This document shows, in pieces, positions 43,214 to 51,548 of a stretch of DNA of 64,000 nt. The first letter of the stretch is position 1. Every line of letters starts with the position of its first letter. Position numbers and translations under genes: made by a program. Below the pieces are notes generated by a model that saw only the letters and a program-made list of their open reading frames with translations, ran no database searches and was not told the DNA's origin. Origin of the DNA: Alcanivorax hongdengensis A-11-3 (GTDB taxonomy: Bacteria > Pseudomonadota > Gammaproteobacteria > Pseudomonadales > Alcanivoracaceae); contig NZ_AMRJ01000002.1 of the NCBI RefSeq assembly GCF_000300995.1, positions 1-64,000 on the forward strand. Reading direction: 5' to 3'.

Positions 43214-43391
43214 CGCACCCCCCGGTACCCCGCCTTTTTTTGCTGACGAAAACCGCGCTGGCCATACATCAGCGTGACTGAATTGACGGTACCGGAAGCG
43301 GCCACACTTTTCTGTAAGCCATCGCCCACATGTTGAATATCGATTCAGACGGACAACCGAAACAGGAGGGTGTCAGCGGGATTCTGCGCAC

Positions 43392-43419
43392 AAAAAAGGC
43401 GCCATAGGCGCCTTTTCTT
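43392..43419 (-). terminator. Intrinsic terminator of the AraC-type regulator gene
   Basis: GGCGCC-ATA-GGCGCC (43398-43412) flanked by A6 and T4. On the minus strand the A6 reads as T6, ending the regulator gene at 43441. The rest of 43214-43440 shows no other feature. Confidence 0.85.
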
Positions 43420-43440
43420 TCCCTGGAGGCGTTAGCGCCC

Positions 43441-44457
43441 TCAGTCACTCATGGCATCTTCTTCGGCTTTCAGTTTGCGGTATTCGATCGGCGTCATGCC
43501 CACCCAGCGCTTGAAGGCACGGTAGAAGGTGGAGGGTTCGGAGAACCCGGTGAGATAAACGATTTCGTCGATGGACTCTTCGGTGCCGGCCAGCAGGCGT
43601 TTGGCCAGTCGACAGCGGTAGTCGGCCACCAGCTGGTTGAAGTTGGTACCGGCATCGGCCAGACGGGTGCGCAGCTGGCGGGCCTTGATGCCCAGGCGCT
43701 CGGCCACTTCCTCCAGGTTGGCATGGCCGGATTCCAGCAGTTCGCCGATCAGGCGGTTGACCTGGGCGACCAGATCCTGCTTCTCCAGGCGGGCAACCTG
43801 CTCGCTGGCCAGCTGTTCGTGCAGGCGCAGCAACTCCGGCTCGTGGTGGGCGGAGGACAGGTTCATGACGCTGGCATCGAAGTACATGCCCACGGACGGC
43901 ATGTCGAACTTCACCGGGCAGTCAAACAGGCGCTGGTATTCTTCCTGGTCCGCATGGCGGCTGTGGCCAAAGTGCACTTCCAGCGGCTCGAAGGCGCCGT
44001 CGGTGACGAAGCGGAAGAATTTGATGACGCCCATCATCATGCATTCGTTGAGATGGTTGAGCCGCGGGCTCCAGATCATCTGCTTGAGGAAGACACGATC
44101 GCCCTCTTCGAACAGTTCGCCCTGGGCGGCATCGGAAAGCAGGCGCTGGTAATCCAGGGCTCGCTTGAGGCCTTCACCGAAGGTGGGACTGGAAAGGAAC
44201 AGGTATTCCAGCACCTGGCCCTTGTAGACCGGCATATGGCTGCCCAGATGCAGGCCGATATGATCATCCCCGGAGACTTTCTCCAGTGCCTGCCAGAACC
44301 ATTCCTGAGCGTCGTGGGGGGTGCGCAGGTCCTGTACCTGCAATATGGATTTATCCAGCCCGACTTCCGCCAACACGGCATCGGCATCAATACCGGCGCT
44401 TAACATGGCCTTGTAGGCCATCCGCAACATCACGCCGGAATCTGTCATTTCTGCCAT
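43441..44457 (-). CDS. AraC-family transcriptional regulator
   Basis: A 338-residue regulator from MAEMTDSGVML (AAGGCG seven bases upstream). Residues ~20-200 form an arabinose-binding-like domain of the OruR/ArgR subgroup (GDDHIGLHLGSHMPVYKGQVLEYLFLSSPTFGEGL in part). The C-terminal HTH pair is HANLEEVAERLGIKARQLRTRLADAG and SIDEIVYLTGFSEPSTFYRAFKRWVGMTPIEYRK (part). It is encoded directly downstream of the desaturase operon, separated by a terminator, and may respond to a lipid-derived signal. Confidence 0.88.
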   Translation of the reverse strand: MAEMTDSGVMLRMAYKAMLSAGIDADAVLAEVGLDKSILQVQDLRTPHDAQEWFWQALEKVSGDDHIGLHLGSHMPVYKGQVLEYLFLSSPTFGEGLKRALDYQRLLSDAAQGELFEEGDRVFLKQMIWSPRLNHLNECMMMGVIKFFRFVTDGAFEPLEVHFGHSRHADQEEYQRLFDCPVKFDMPSVGMYFDASVMNLSSAHHEPELLRLHEQLASEQVARLEKQDLVAQVNRLIGELLESGHANLEEVAERLGIKARQLRTRLADAGTNFNQLVADYRCRLAKRLLAGTEESIDEIVYLTGFSEPSTFYRAFKRWVGMTPIEYRKLKAEEDAMSD

Positions 44458-44541
44458 GCTTTCGCCTTGCCCCTCAATGCATCCAGTGCAAATGTACAAT
44501 CCGCTGAGAGTAGCACAAGGCTGGCGGTGCCGGAACCTGAG

Positions 44542-44563
44542 AAGGGCCCGTTAACGGGCCCTT
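44542..44563 (-). terminator. Palindromic terminator of the desaturase operon
   Basis: AAGGGCCCGTTAACGGGCCCTT is a perfect 22-bp palindrome 12 bp after the desaturase stop. A long T-tract is absent, so termination strength is uncertain. Confidence 0.6.
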
Positions 44564-44574
44564 GTGTTGAGGTA

Positions 44575-45729
44575 TCAGGCGGCTTTGCGGCTGATCGGGA
44601 CCTGCTCACCGGTAGGTGCCGGTTTTTTGTTCAACACGGTGGCCAGGGTGCCCTTGCCACCGCCCTTGCGTTTGCCCGGCAGGGCCAGCTTGAAGATCCG
44701 CTTCCAGACGCTGAACGACTGCTTGAAGAACGGGCCGGTGTTATACGGCAGGCCGTATTTCTCGCAGATGGCACGGACTTCCGGGGAGATTTTGGCGTAG
44801 CGGTGAGCCGGCAGATCAGGGAACAGATGGTGCTCGATCTGGAAGCTCAGGTTGCCGCTCATCAGGTGCATCAGCGGGCCACCCTCGAAGTTGGCGGAGC
44901 CGAGCATCTGGCGCACGTACCACTGGCCACGGGTCTCGTTCTCGATCACCGATTCGGGGAACTGCTCCACCTCTTCCGGGAAGTGACCATTGTAGATCAC
45001 CTGGGAAGACCACAGGTTGCGGGCCAGGTTGGCGGTCACGTTACCGGCAAACACGAACGGGAAGAACGGGCCGGCCAGGGCCGGGAACAGCAGGTAGTCC
45101 TTGAACAGCTGCTTGCGCATCTTCTTCCAGGTCGGCTTGAACTCGGCCTTCACCTCTTCCTTGGTCTTGGTCTTGTAGATCAGGTAGTCCTCGAGCTTGA
45201 GGCTCTGAACCGCCACGAAGTGCTGGAAGAAGGTGGCCAGCACACCGGCCAGAATCGGGTTGAGCAAAAAGCGCGGCTCCCATTCCTGGTCTTCGGACAT
45301 GCGCAGGATGCCGTAACCAATGTCATGGTCCTTGTCGAGCACGTTGGTAAAGGTGTGATGTTCGTAGTTGTGGGTGTGCTTCCAGGCCTTGCTGGTACAG
45401 GTATTGTCCCAGTCAAAGGTCTGGGAGTTGATGGCCGGATCACCCATCCAGTCGTACTGGCCGTGCATGACGTTGTGACCGATCTCCATGTTGTCGATGA
45501 TCTTGGAGGCGGACAGACAGGCCACACCGGCCAGCCAGGCCGGCGGCAGGAAGCCGGCCATCAGCAGGCCACGACCGGCCACTTCCAGCTGACGCTGACG
45601 TTTGATCAGGGTGCGGATGTACTTGGCATCTTTCTCGCCAAGATCAGCAATTTCACGGTTACGGATGGCATCCAGCTCACGGCCGATGCTGTCAAACTGT
45701 TCTGCGGTAAGGCTGTTGAAAATGCTCAT
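44575..45729 (-). CDS. desB: Acyl-CoA delta-9 fatty acid desaturase (DesB type)
   Basis: A 384-residue membrane di-iron desaturase with the three histidine boxes HNVMHGQYDW, HNYEHHTF and QIEHHLFPDLPAHRYAK, and helices between them. Length and boxes match Pseudomonas DesB (PA4888), which makes delta-9 unsaturated acyl-CoA from exogenous fatty acids using O2. The gene follows its ferredoxin reductase (26 bp gap), and DesT-like regulator and operator lie upstream, the same order as PA4888-PA4890. Confidence 0.93.
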   Translation of the reverse strand: MSIFNSLTAEQFDSIGRELDAIRNREIADLGEKDAKYIRTLIKRQRQLEVAGRGLLMAGFLPPAWLAGVACLSASKIIDNMEIGHNVMHGQYDWMGDPAINSQTFDWDNTCTSKAWKHTHNYEHHTFTNVLDKDHDIGYGILRMSEDQEWEPRFLLNPILAGVLATFFQHFVAVQSLKLEDYLIYKTKTKEEVKAEFKPTWKKMRKQLFKDYLLFPALAGPFFPFVFAGNVTANLARNLWSSQVIYNGHFPEEVEQFPESVIENETRGQWYVRQMLGSANFEGGPLMHLMSGNLSFQIEHHLFPDLPAHRYAKISPEVRAICEKYGLPYNTGPFFKQSFSVWKRIFKLALPGKRKGGGKGTLATVLNKKPAPTGEQVPISRKAA

Positions 45730-45755
45730 GATTGTCTCTCCTTGGCCTTCCTGAT

Positions 45756-46877
45756 TCAGATATCCAGCGTCACGGTACCCACGGGCACGCTGACGCAGAG
45801 TTGAATGTCCTGTTCGTCGCCACTGCTGACCTTGCCGGTGCGCAGGTCACGGACCTGGCCACTGGTCTTGCGGCAGGTGCAGCTGTAGCAAATGCCCATG
45901 CGACAGCCGGATTCCGGCTTGAGGCCGGCAGCTTCCGCCTGCTCCAGCAGGTTGGCGCCATTGTTGGTCACCAGCGTCTCGCTGCGTGCGAAGCGCACCT
46001 CGCCTTCGGCGCTGTCGCTGTCCACCTGGGGGGCGGCCAGGGTGAAGTGTTCCTTGTTGAGCCGGTGGTCGAGCCCCTCTTCATCCCACAGGGCTTCCAC
46101 GGCGGCCATCATCGGCGGCGGACCACACAGGAAGGTGTCCGCGTCAGCGTAGTCAGGCACGGCCTCAAGCAGGTGCTCGCGGCAGAAAAGCCCGGACAGT
46201 TCGCCGGCGGTGTCACCACCGTTGAAGCAGCGCACCAGCTCCACGTTGTCGTGACGGGCAGCGATCTCGGCCAGCTCGTCGGCATAGATCATGTCTTCGG
46301 CACGGTTGGCATAGTGCAGAAAGGTGATCTTGCCACTGTGGCCCTCGTCACAGAGGGTGCGCAGCATGGCCATCACCGGGGTGATGCCGCTGCCGCCACT
46401 GATCAGCAGTACCCGCTCCGGACGGTTGGCCGGCAGGGCAAATTCGCCCCCGGACTGGGACAGACTCACCACCTGGCCGGCCTGCATCTGCTCACGCAGG
46501 TAGCGGGAAACAAAGCCGTTGGCATGGGCCTTGGCGGTCAGCTCGATGGTGCCGTCGCCGTTATGTACGGAGTTGGCCGGGGAGTAACAACGGGTATGAC
46601 GCACGCCGTCGATTTCCACGGTCAGCTGGACAAACTGGCCGGGGATAAAACCCTGCCAGTGCTGATTGGGCCGCAGGGTCAGAGTGACGCTGTCGGCGGT
46701 CAGGTGTTGTACCTGCTCCACCCGGGCACGGACTTCCCCGGTGGACCACATCGGGTTCATCACTTCCAGATAGCGGTCGACGCCATGGGGGTAGCTCAGT
46801 ACCTGGGCGACCCGCGAGCGCAGTACGCGCTGAACGCCGGAGTGAAAACGGGATGCTTGTGTTTGTGTCTGCTGCAT
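45756..46877 (-). CDS. Ferredoxin reductase partner of DesB
   Basis: A 373-residue electron-transfer protein from MQQTQTQASRF. FAD domain: RHTRCYSPANS; NAD domain: LLISGGSGITPVMAMLRTL and FLCGPPPMMAAVEALW. The C-terminal plant-type 2Fe-2S domain has cysteines in GCRMGICYSCTCRKT and IQLCVSVPVG. It corresponds to PA4889 and supplies electrons from NAD(P)H to the desaturase encoded next. It is the first gene of the operon, preceded by two DesT-type operators. Confidence 0.9.
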   Translation of the reverse strand: MQQTQTQASRFHSGVQRVLRSRVAQVLSYPHGVDRYLEVMNPMWSTGEVRARVEQVQHLTADSVTLTLRPNQHWQGFIPGQFVQLTVEIDGVRHTRCYSPANSVHNGDGTIELTAKAHANGFVSRYLREQMQAGQVVSLSQSGGEFALPANRPERVLLISGGSGITPVMAMLRTLCDEGHSGKITFLHYANRAEDMIYADELAEIAARHDNVELVRCFNGGDTAGELSGLFCREHLLEAVPDYADADTFLCGPPPMMAAVEALWDEEGLDHRLNKEHFTLAAPQVDSDSAEGEVRFARSETLVTNNGANLLEQAEAAGLKPESGCRMGICYSCTCRKTSGQVRDLRTGKVSSGDEQDIQLCVSVPVGTVTLDI

Positions 46878-46895
46878 GGGAGTCTCTCCCCTGAT

Positions 46896-46952
46896 GTGAA
46901 CAGTTGTACGCATTATTCATAGCCACCCATTCCCAGTCAACACCTGTTCACA
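46896..46952. promoter_or_regulatory. DesT-type operator sites upstream of the desaturase operon
   Basis: The clear site is GTCAACA-CC-TGTTCAC (46936-46951), a 6-of-7 inverted repeat resembling the published DesT box of Pseudomonas. A weaker TGAACA-GT-TGTACG lies at 46897-46910, close to the reductase start. Both are between the divergent desaturase operon and the TetR gene. Confidence 0.7.
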
Positions 46953-47065
46953 AAAATATTTATTGGCCTTTTATATCAATAAGTTATATATCCAGATAGC
47001 GGTGCATTTGCATCACAAGCCCAAGACAAGGAGAATTTGCAGCGTCATTTGGAAGAAGCCCGCCC

Positions 47066-47716
47066 ATGAGCAAAGACACCGCCAGCAAATCGCGTCGCCC
47101 AAAACGCGGCCAGACCCGTGAGGCCCTGATGGAGGCCGCGCTGGATCTGGTGATAAAGAAAGGCCCGTTTTCGTCGTTGAGTCTGCGTGAGGTCACCAAG
47201 AAGGCCGGCGTCGTGCCCACGGCCTTTTACCGGCACTTCCCGGACATGAGTGCTCTGGGCCTGACACTGCTGGATGAGTCATTCCGATCCCTGCGCCAGA
47301 TGATGCGCCAGGTCCGTCAGGAAGAGCTGCCCACCGAGCGCATGATCCGTGGTTCCATGGAGATCTACTTCAACTATGTGCGCGACAACCGTGCCCACTT
47401 CCTGTTTGTGGCCAAGGAACTGTACGGTGGCACGCCCACCATGCGCAGTGCCATCCGCCGTGAGATCCGCCTGTTCACCAGTGAGCTGGCCATGGACATG
47501 GCGCGCTTCCCGTTTCTCAACCAGATCAATGCCGAAGACCTGCAGATGATGGCCGCTCTGGTGGTCAACAATGTCACCGCCCTCACCCAGGAAATGCTGG
47601 AACTGGAAGAAGAAGACCTGACCGGCCAGCGTGACGTGCTGATCACCGCCGAAAAGCAACTGCGCCTGATCTACTTCGGGGTCGGCATGTGGCGCTCCAA
47701 CAAGGCCAGTCGCTAG
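47066..47716 (+). CDS. desT: TetR-family regulator, DesT type
   Basis: A 216-residue repressor. HTH: GPFSSLSLREVTKKAGVVPTAFYRHFPDMSALGLTLLDES (part), with the unusual V-P-T-A-F-Y-R-H-F recognition helix of DesT/FabR-like regulators. The ligand domain (IRREIRLFTSELAMDMARFPFLN) matches this subgroup. DesT senses the ratio of saturated to unsaturated acyl-CoA and controls desB. Its divergent placement and the operator sites support that assignment. Confidence 0.9.
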   Translation: MSKDTASKSRRPKRGQTREALMEAALDLVIKKGPFSSLSLREVTKKAGVVPTAFYRHFPDMSALGLTLLDESFRSLRQMMRQVRQEELPTERMIRGSMEIYFNYVRDNRAHFLFVAKELYGGTPTMRSAIRREIRLFTSELAMDMARFPFLNQINAEDLQMMAALVVNNVTALTQEMLELEEEDLTGQRDVLITAEKQLRLIYFGVGMWRSNKASR

Positions 47717-47847
47717 CCTTCCACGCCTTTGTTTAAAGGCAACACCTTCCCGTCGGTACGGCCAATAGCGCGGCTGTACCGCTGCTCTATACTGCCTGCA
47801 CAAACGGTTTCCCAACCGCAGAATTCCGGACGGACAAGGATCGAGTA

Positions 47848-48720
47848 ATGAGTGAGGTGAAATTCCGCGAGCTGCGCAATGCCCCGCCGATGGTAGTGAA
47901 CTTTGCCAAGGCCGTGCTGCGTGCCAACGTCAAACCCGGCAACAACCCGACCCTGCCGGAAGTGGGCCTGCGCCTGAACGATGTGGGCCTGGACGCCAAG
48001 CATCTGGCGGCCTACCGCAAGGTGTGCGGCTTCGCCGCTGATGGCAAACTGCCGGTGACCTACCCGCACATGCATGCCTTCCCGCTGCATATGGCGCTGA
48101 TCCTGGAAAACGATTTCCCGTTCCCGGCCATGGGCCTGGTGCATGTGCGCAACAGCATCACCCAGTATCGCCCCATCGCCGAGCGCGAACAGCTCAACAT
48201 CAAGTGCTACCTGGGCAACCTGACCAAGGTGGACAAGGGCTACGAGTTCTCCATTTTCACCAGCATCAGCACCGGCGGCGAGCGCGTCTGGGAAAGCGAA
48301 TCGGTGAACTTCTTCCGCAGCGGTGGTGGCAGCAAGGGCAAGAAGAAGGAAGCGCCCAAGCCCGAGCCGGCCACCGATACCGTAGAATGGAAGGTTCCCG
48401 GCGATATCGGCCGTCGCTACGGCGCCGTATCCGGTGACCGTAACCCGATTCACCTGTATCCGCTGTCCGCCAAACTGTTCGGCTTCAAGCGCCAGATCGC
48501 CCATGGCATGTGGTCCAAGGCCCGCTGCCTGGCCGAGCTGCAAAGCCAGCTGCCTGCGGAAGCCTTCAGCGTGGATGTGCAGTTCAAGCTGCCCATGTTC
48601 GTGCCCGCCACCGTCAAGTTCGAGAACAAGCCGACCGACGGCGGCAGCGACTTCCGCCTGCTGGCCAAGGACGGCATCAAGCCGCACCTGGCCGGCCAGA
48701 TCCGGACCCTGGGCGAATAA
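47848..48720 (+). CDS. MaoC-family acyl dehydratase
   Basis: A 290-residue protein with an N-terminal degenerate half and a C-terminal hot-dog hydratase domain. The active-site stretch is RYGAVSGDRNPIHLYPLSAKLFGFKRQIAHGMW (part), with D-x4-H as in R-specific enoyl-CoA hydratase 2. A Lys-rich linker (GSKGKKKEAPKPEP) joins the halves. It would hydrate enoyl-CoA to (R)-3-hydroxyacyl-CoA, the partner reaction to HMW-FabG. AAGGA precedes the ATG. It stands alone, followed by a strong hairpin. Confidence 0.88.
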   Translation: MSEVKFRELRNAPPMVVNFAKAVLRANVKPGNNPTLPEVGLRLNDVGLDAKHLAAYRKVCGFAADGKLPVTYPHMHAFPLHMALILENDFPFPAMGLVHVRNSITQYRPIAEREQLNIKCYLGNLTKVDKGYEFSIFTSISTGGERVWESESVNFFRSGGGSKGKKKEAPKPEPATDTVEWKVPGDIGRRYGAVSGDRNPIHLYPLSAKLFGFKRQIAHGMWSKARCLAELQSQLPAEAFSVDVQFKLPMFVPATVKFENKPTDGGSDFRLLAKDGIKPHLAGQIRTLGE

Positions 48721-48732
48721 CGCCGGGGATCA

Positions 48733-48770
48733 CCAGGGCGGCAGCGGCCAACCGGTCTCTGCCGCCCTGG
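48733..48770 (+). terminator. Strong hairpin after the MaoC gene
   Basis: CCAGGGCGGCAG (48733-48744) pairs perfectly with CTGCCGCCCTGG (48759-48770), with a 14-base loop. Only CGCTTTG follows, so it may terminate weakly or stabilise the 3' end. Confidence 0.5.
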
Positions 48771-48829
48771 CGCTTTGCCCACTGCCCGCCTGTAGCACCA
48801 CCACCGCCGCTGAATTACACTCGCTTCCC

Positions 48830-49933
48830 ATGCGAGACGATAGCCGGCATTACCTTTCCCTGTTCCTGGACGACACGCCCCTGATGGACGTGCGTGCCCC
48901 GGTGGAATTCACCAAGGGCGCCTTCCCCAACGCCACCAACCTGCCCCTGATCAACGACGACGAACGCCACCGTATCGGCATCTGCTACAAGCAGCACGGC
49001 CAACAAGCGGCCATTGATCTGGGTAATGCCCTGGTGTGCGGCGAGGTCCGCGAACAACGCATGCAAGCCTGGCAGGCATGGTGGCAGGCCAACCCTCACG
49101 GCTACCTGTACTGCTTCCGCGGTGGCCTGCGCAGCCAGACCACCCAGGCCTGGTTGCGCGAAAGCGGTGTGGATGCCCCCCTGGTGCAGGGCGGCTACAA
49201 GGCCATGCGCCGCTTTCTGCTGGAAAGCCTTGAGCAGAGCATCGCTGCCCTGCCCTGGCAGGTGCTGTGTGGGCGTACCGGCTGCGCCAAGACCCGCGTC
49301 ATTGAGCAGCTGGATAACAGCGTGGACCTGGAGGGCCTGGCCCACCACCGTGGTTCCGCCTTTGGCCGGCGACCGGGCGGCCAGCCGGGCCAGATCGATT
49401 TCGAGAATGCCCTGTCCGTGGCCTTGCTCAAACTCCGCCAGCACACGCCCTCGGCGGTGATTGTGGAAGACGAGAGCAAACTGATCGGCCGCTGCCATGT
49501 GCCCTTCCCGTTACAGGACAAGATCAAACAATCCCCCCGGGTGATCATCGAGGAAACCCTGGATGCCCGGGTGCAGACCACACTGGAAGACTATGTCATC
49601 GGCCCGCGCCAGGAATATGCAGCGGTCTACGGCGAGCAACAGGCTCAGCAGCGGCTCGGGGACGCCTTGCTCGATGCCCTCGACCGTATACGCCGCCGGC
49701 TGGGCGGTGCCCGCCATCAGGCACTGCGCGCCCGGTTGGAACAGGCCCTGGCCGAGCAACAACGCAGCGGCCAGGTGGATGGCCACCGCCAGTGGATCCT
49801 GCCATTGCTGCGCGATTACTACGATCCCATGTACGACTACATGCTGCAGCATCGCCAGGGCACGGTGCTGTTCCAGGGTAACCGTGATGACGTGCTGGCC
49901 TGGTTGCGTGACAACAGGGCAATCGAACACTGA
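48830..49933 (+). CDS. mnmH: tRNA 2-selenouridine synthase
   Basis: A 367-residue enzyme that converts 2-thiouridine at the tRNA wobble position to 2-selenouridine using selenophosphate. Rhodanese domain (residues ~1-130) with catalytic Cys95 in YLYCFRGGLRS; P-loop domain with CGRTGCAKT and EDESKLIGR. Start ATG 48830 gives the standard N-terminus (DTPLMDVRAPVEFTKGAFP), though no ribosome-binding site is obvious. It heads the selenium gene set that ends with selD. Confidence 0.94.
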   Translation: MRDDSRHYLSLFLDDTPLMDVRAPVEFTKGAFPNATNLPLINDDERHRIGICYKQHGQQAAIDLGNALVCGEVREQRMQAWQAWWQANPHGYLYCFRGGLRSQTTQAWLRESGVDAPLVQGGYKAMRRFLLESLEQSIAALPWQVLCGRTGCAKTRVIEQLDNSVDLEGLAHHRGSAFGRRPGGQPGQIDFENALSVALLKLRQHTPSAVIVEDESKLIGRCHVPFPLQDKIKQSPRVIIEETLDARVQTTLEDYVIGPRQEYAAVYGEQQAQQRLGDALLDALDRIRRRLGGARHQALRARLEQALAEQQRSGQVDGHRQWILPLLRDYYDPMYDYMLQHRQGTVLFQGNRDDVLAWLRDNRAIEH

Positions 49934-50028
49934 ACCTCTTATAATTACCCCGTTTCCGCATCTGGCCGGGCCTGCGGAAGCCGGCATCAAACAAGCCCGG
50001 TATGACTCCCCATTGAACGGAGACAACA

Positions 50029-50895
50029 ATGCGTCTGAAAACCTTGCTGACAGCGGCGGCGGCCCTGTTGCTGGTGGCCTGCGGCCAGCAGAAAACCGAC
50101 ACCTTCACCTTCACCGCCATCCCCGATCAGGATGAAACCCAGTTGGTCAAACGTTTTGGCGGCATTGCTGATTACCTGGAAGAAAAGCTGGGCGTGCCGG
50201 TGAAATACGTACCGGTGAAATCCTATGCCGCCGCCATCACCGCCTTCCGCAACAATGAAGTGCAGATGGCCTGGTTCGGCGGCCTGTCCGGCGTTCAGGC
50301 CCGTCGTCTGGTGCCCGGCTCCCAGGCCATCGCCCAGGGCCAGGAAGATACGGCCTTCAAGAGCTATTTCATTGCCAACACCAGCACCGGCCTCACCCGC
50401 AGCGATACCCTGCCGGATGCCTTTGTCGAGCAACCTTCGTTTACCTTCGGGTCCAAGGGCAGCACCTCCGGGCGCCTGATGCCGGAATTCTACCTGCGTC
50501 AGCGTTTCGGCCAGGCCCCCGACGCCCTGTTCGACAAGGTCGGCTTCAGTGGTGACCACAGCCGTACCATTGCGCTGGTGCAAAGCGGTGCCTACGCCAC
50601 TGGCGCGGTCAACTATGCGGTCTGGGACCGGGAACTGAAGGAAGGCAAGATCGACACCAGCAAGGTACGCGTGATCTGGGAAACACCCACCTACCCGGAT
50701 TACCACTGGACACTGCGTGGCGACGTGGACAAGCGCTTTGGCAAAGGATTCAGTGCCCAGGTCACCGATGCCCTGATCAACCTGCATGACCGGAAACTGC
50801 TGGATGTGTTCCCGCGCAGTCAGTTCGTACCGGCCAGCAACGATGACTACCAACCGATCGAGAAAACCGCCACCGCCATCGGCCTGCTGGACTGA
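50029..50895 (+). CDS. Putative selenate/selenite ABC transporter substrate-binding lipoprotein
   Basis: A 288-residue PhnD-like binding protein. The signal peptide ends in lipobox LLVAC18. The domain has FTFTAIPDQDETQLVKRFGGIADYLEEKLG (part), VKSYAAAITAFRNNEVQMAWFGGLSGVQAR and FTFGSKGSTSGRLMPEFYL, typical of phosphonate-type binding proteins. Its place between mnmH and selD matches the family named putative selenate ABC transporter binding protein. Substrate specificity rests on this context. GGAG precedes ATG. Confidence 0.85.
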   Translation: MRLKTLLTAAAALLLVACGQQKTDTFTFTAIPDQDETQLVKRFGGIADYLEEKLGVPVKYVPVKSYAAAITAFRNNEVQMAWFGGLSGVQARRLVPGSQAIAQGQEDTAFKSYFIANTSTGLTRSDTLPDAFVEQPSFTFGSKGSTSGRLMPEFYLRQRFGQAPDALFDKVGFSGDHSRTIALVQSGAYATGAVNYAVWDRELKEGKIDTSKVRVIWETPTYPDYHWTLRGDVDKRFGKGFSAQVTDALINLHDRKLLDVFPRSQFVPASNDDYQPIEKTATAIGLLD

Positions 50896-50900
50896 CAGCC

Positions 50901-51548
50901 ATGTTCGTGTTCGAGAACGCCCGCCTGGCCCACCAGGGGCCGGCGGTGTTCGAGCGCCTGAGTCTGCGCATCGACGACGGTGAGCAGGTGGCCCTGCTGG
51001 GCCCGTCCGGGGCCGGCAAGTCCACCCTGCTGGCGGCCCTGCGTCGCCAGCAACCGGGCCTGTGCGCCTGGTGTCCGCAACAGGGGGCACTGGTGCCCAT
51101 GCTCAGTGTCTTTCACAACATCTACATGGGCTCACTGGCACGTCATTCACGCTGGACCAACCTGCGTAACCTGATACACCCCAGCCGGGCACAGCGCCAT
51201 GCGGTAGGCCTGGTGGCGGAGCAGCTGGGCCTGACCGACAAACTGTTCACCAGCATCGATCAACTGTCCGGCGGCCAGGCCCAGCGCACCGCCCTGGGTC
51301 GGGCGATCTACTGCCAGCGCCCCGTGTTGCTGGCTGATGAACCGGTCTCCAACGTGGACGAGCACCAGGCACTGGCGCTCACCCGCCAGGTGCTGGATCA
51401 ACACCCCACGGCGGTCATCGCCATGCACGACCGGGCCCTGGCCCTGCAATGCTGCCAACGCCTTATCGGCATCCGCGAGGGCCGCATCGTGCTGGACGCC
51501 CGCGCCGCCGAGCTGACCCTGGGCGACCTGGACGCGCTCTATCAATGA
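50901..51548 (+). CDS. ABC transporter ATP-binding protein (selenium oxyanion importer)
   Basis: A 215-residue ATPase, 5 bp after the binding protein. Walker A GPSGAGKST, signature LSGGQAQRTALGRA, Walker B PVLLADEPVSNVD and H-loop VIAMHDRAL are intact. It belongs to the PhnC-like group. Its stop overlaps the permease start (ATGA). Confidence 0.9.
   Translation: MFVFENARLAHQGPAVFERLSLRIDDGEQVALLGPSGAGKSTLLAALRRQQPGLCAWCPQQGALVPMLSVFHNIYMGSLARHSRWTNLRNLIHPSRAQRHAVGLVAEQLGLTDKLFTSIDQLSGGQAQRTALGRAIYCQRPVLLADEPVSNVDEHQALALTRQVLDQHPTAVIAMHDRALALQCCQRLIGIREGRIVLDARAAELTLGDLDALYQ

Noticed and set aside
48434..48829. Upstream extension of the mnmH frame
   Set aside because: The frame is open by chance inside the MaoC gene and its terminator hairpin; MnmH homology begins at 48830.
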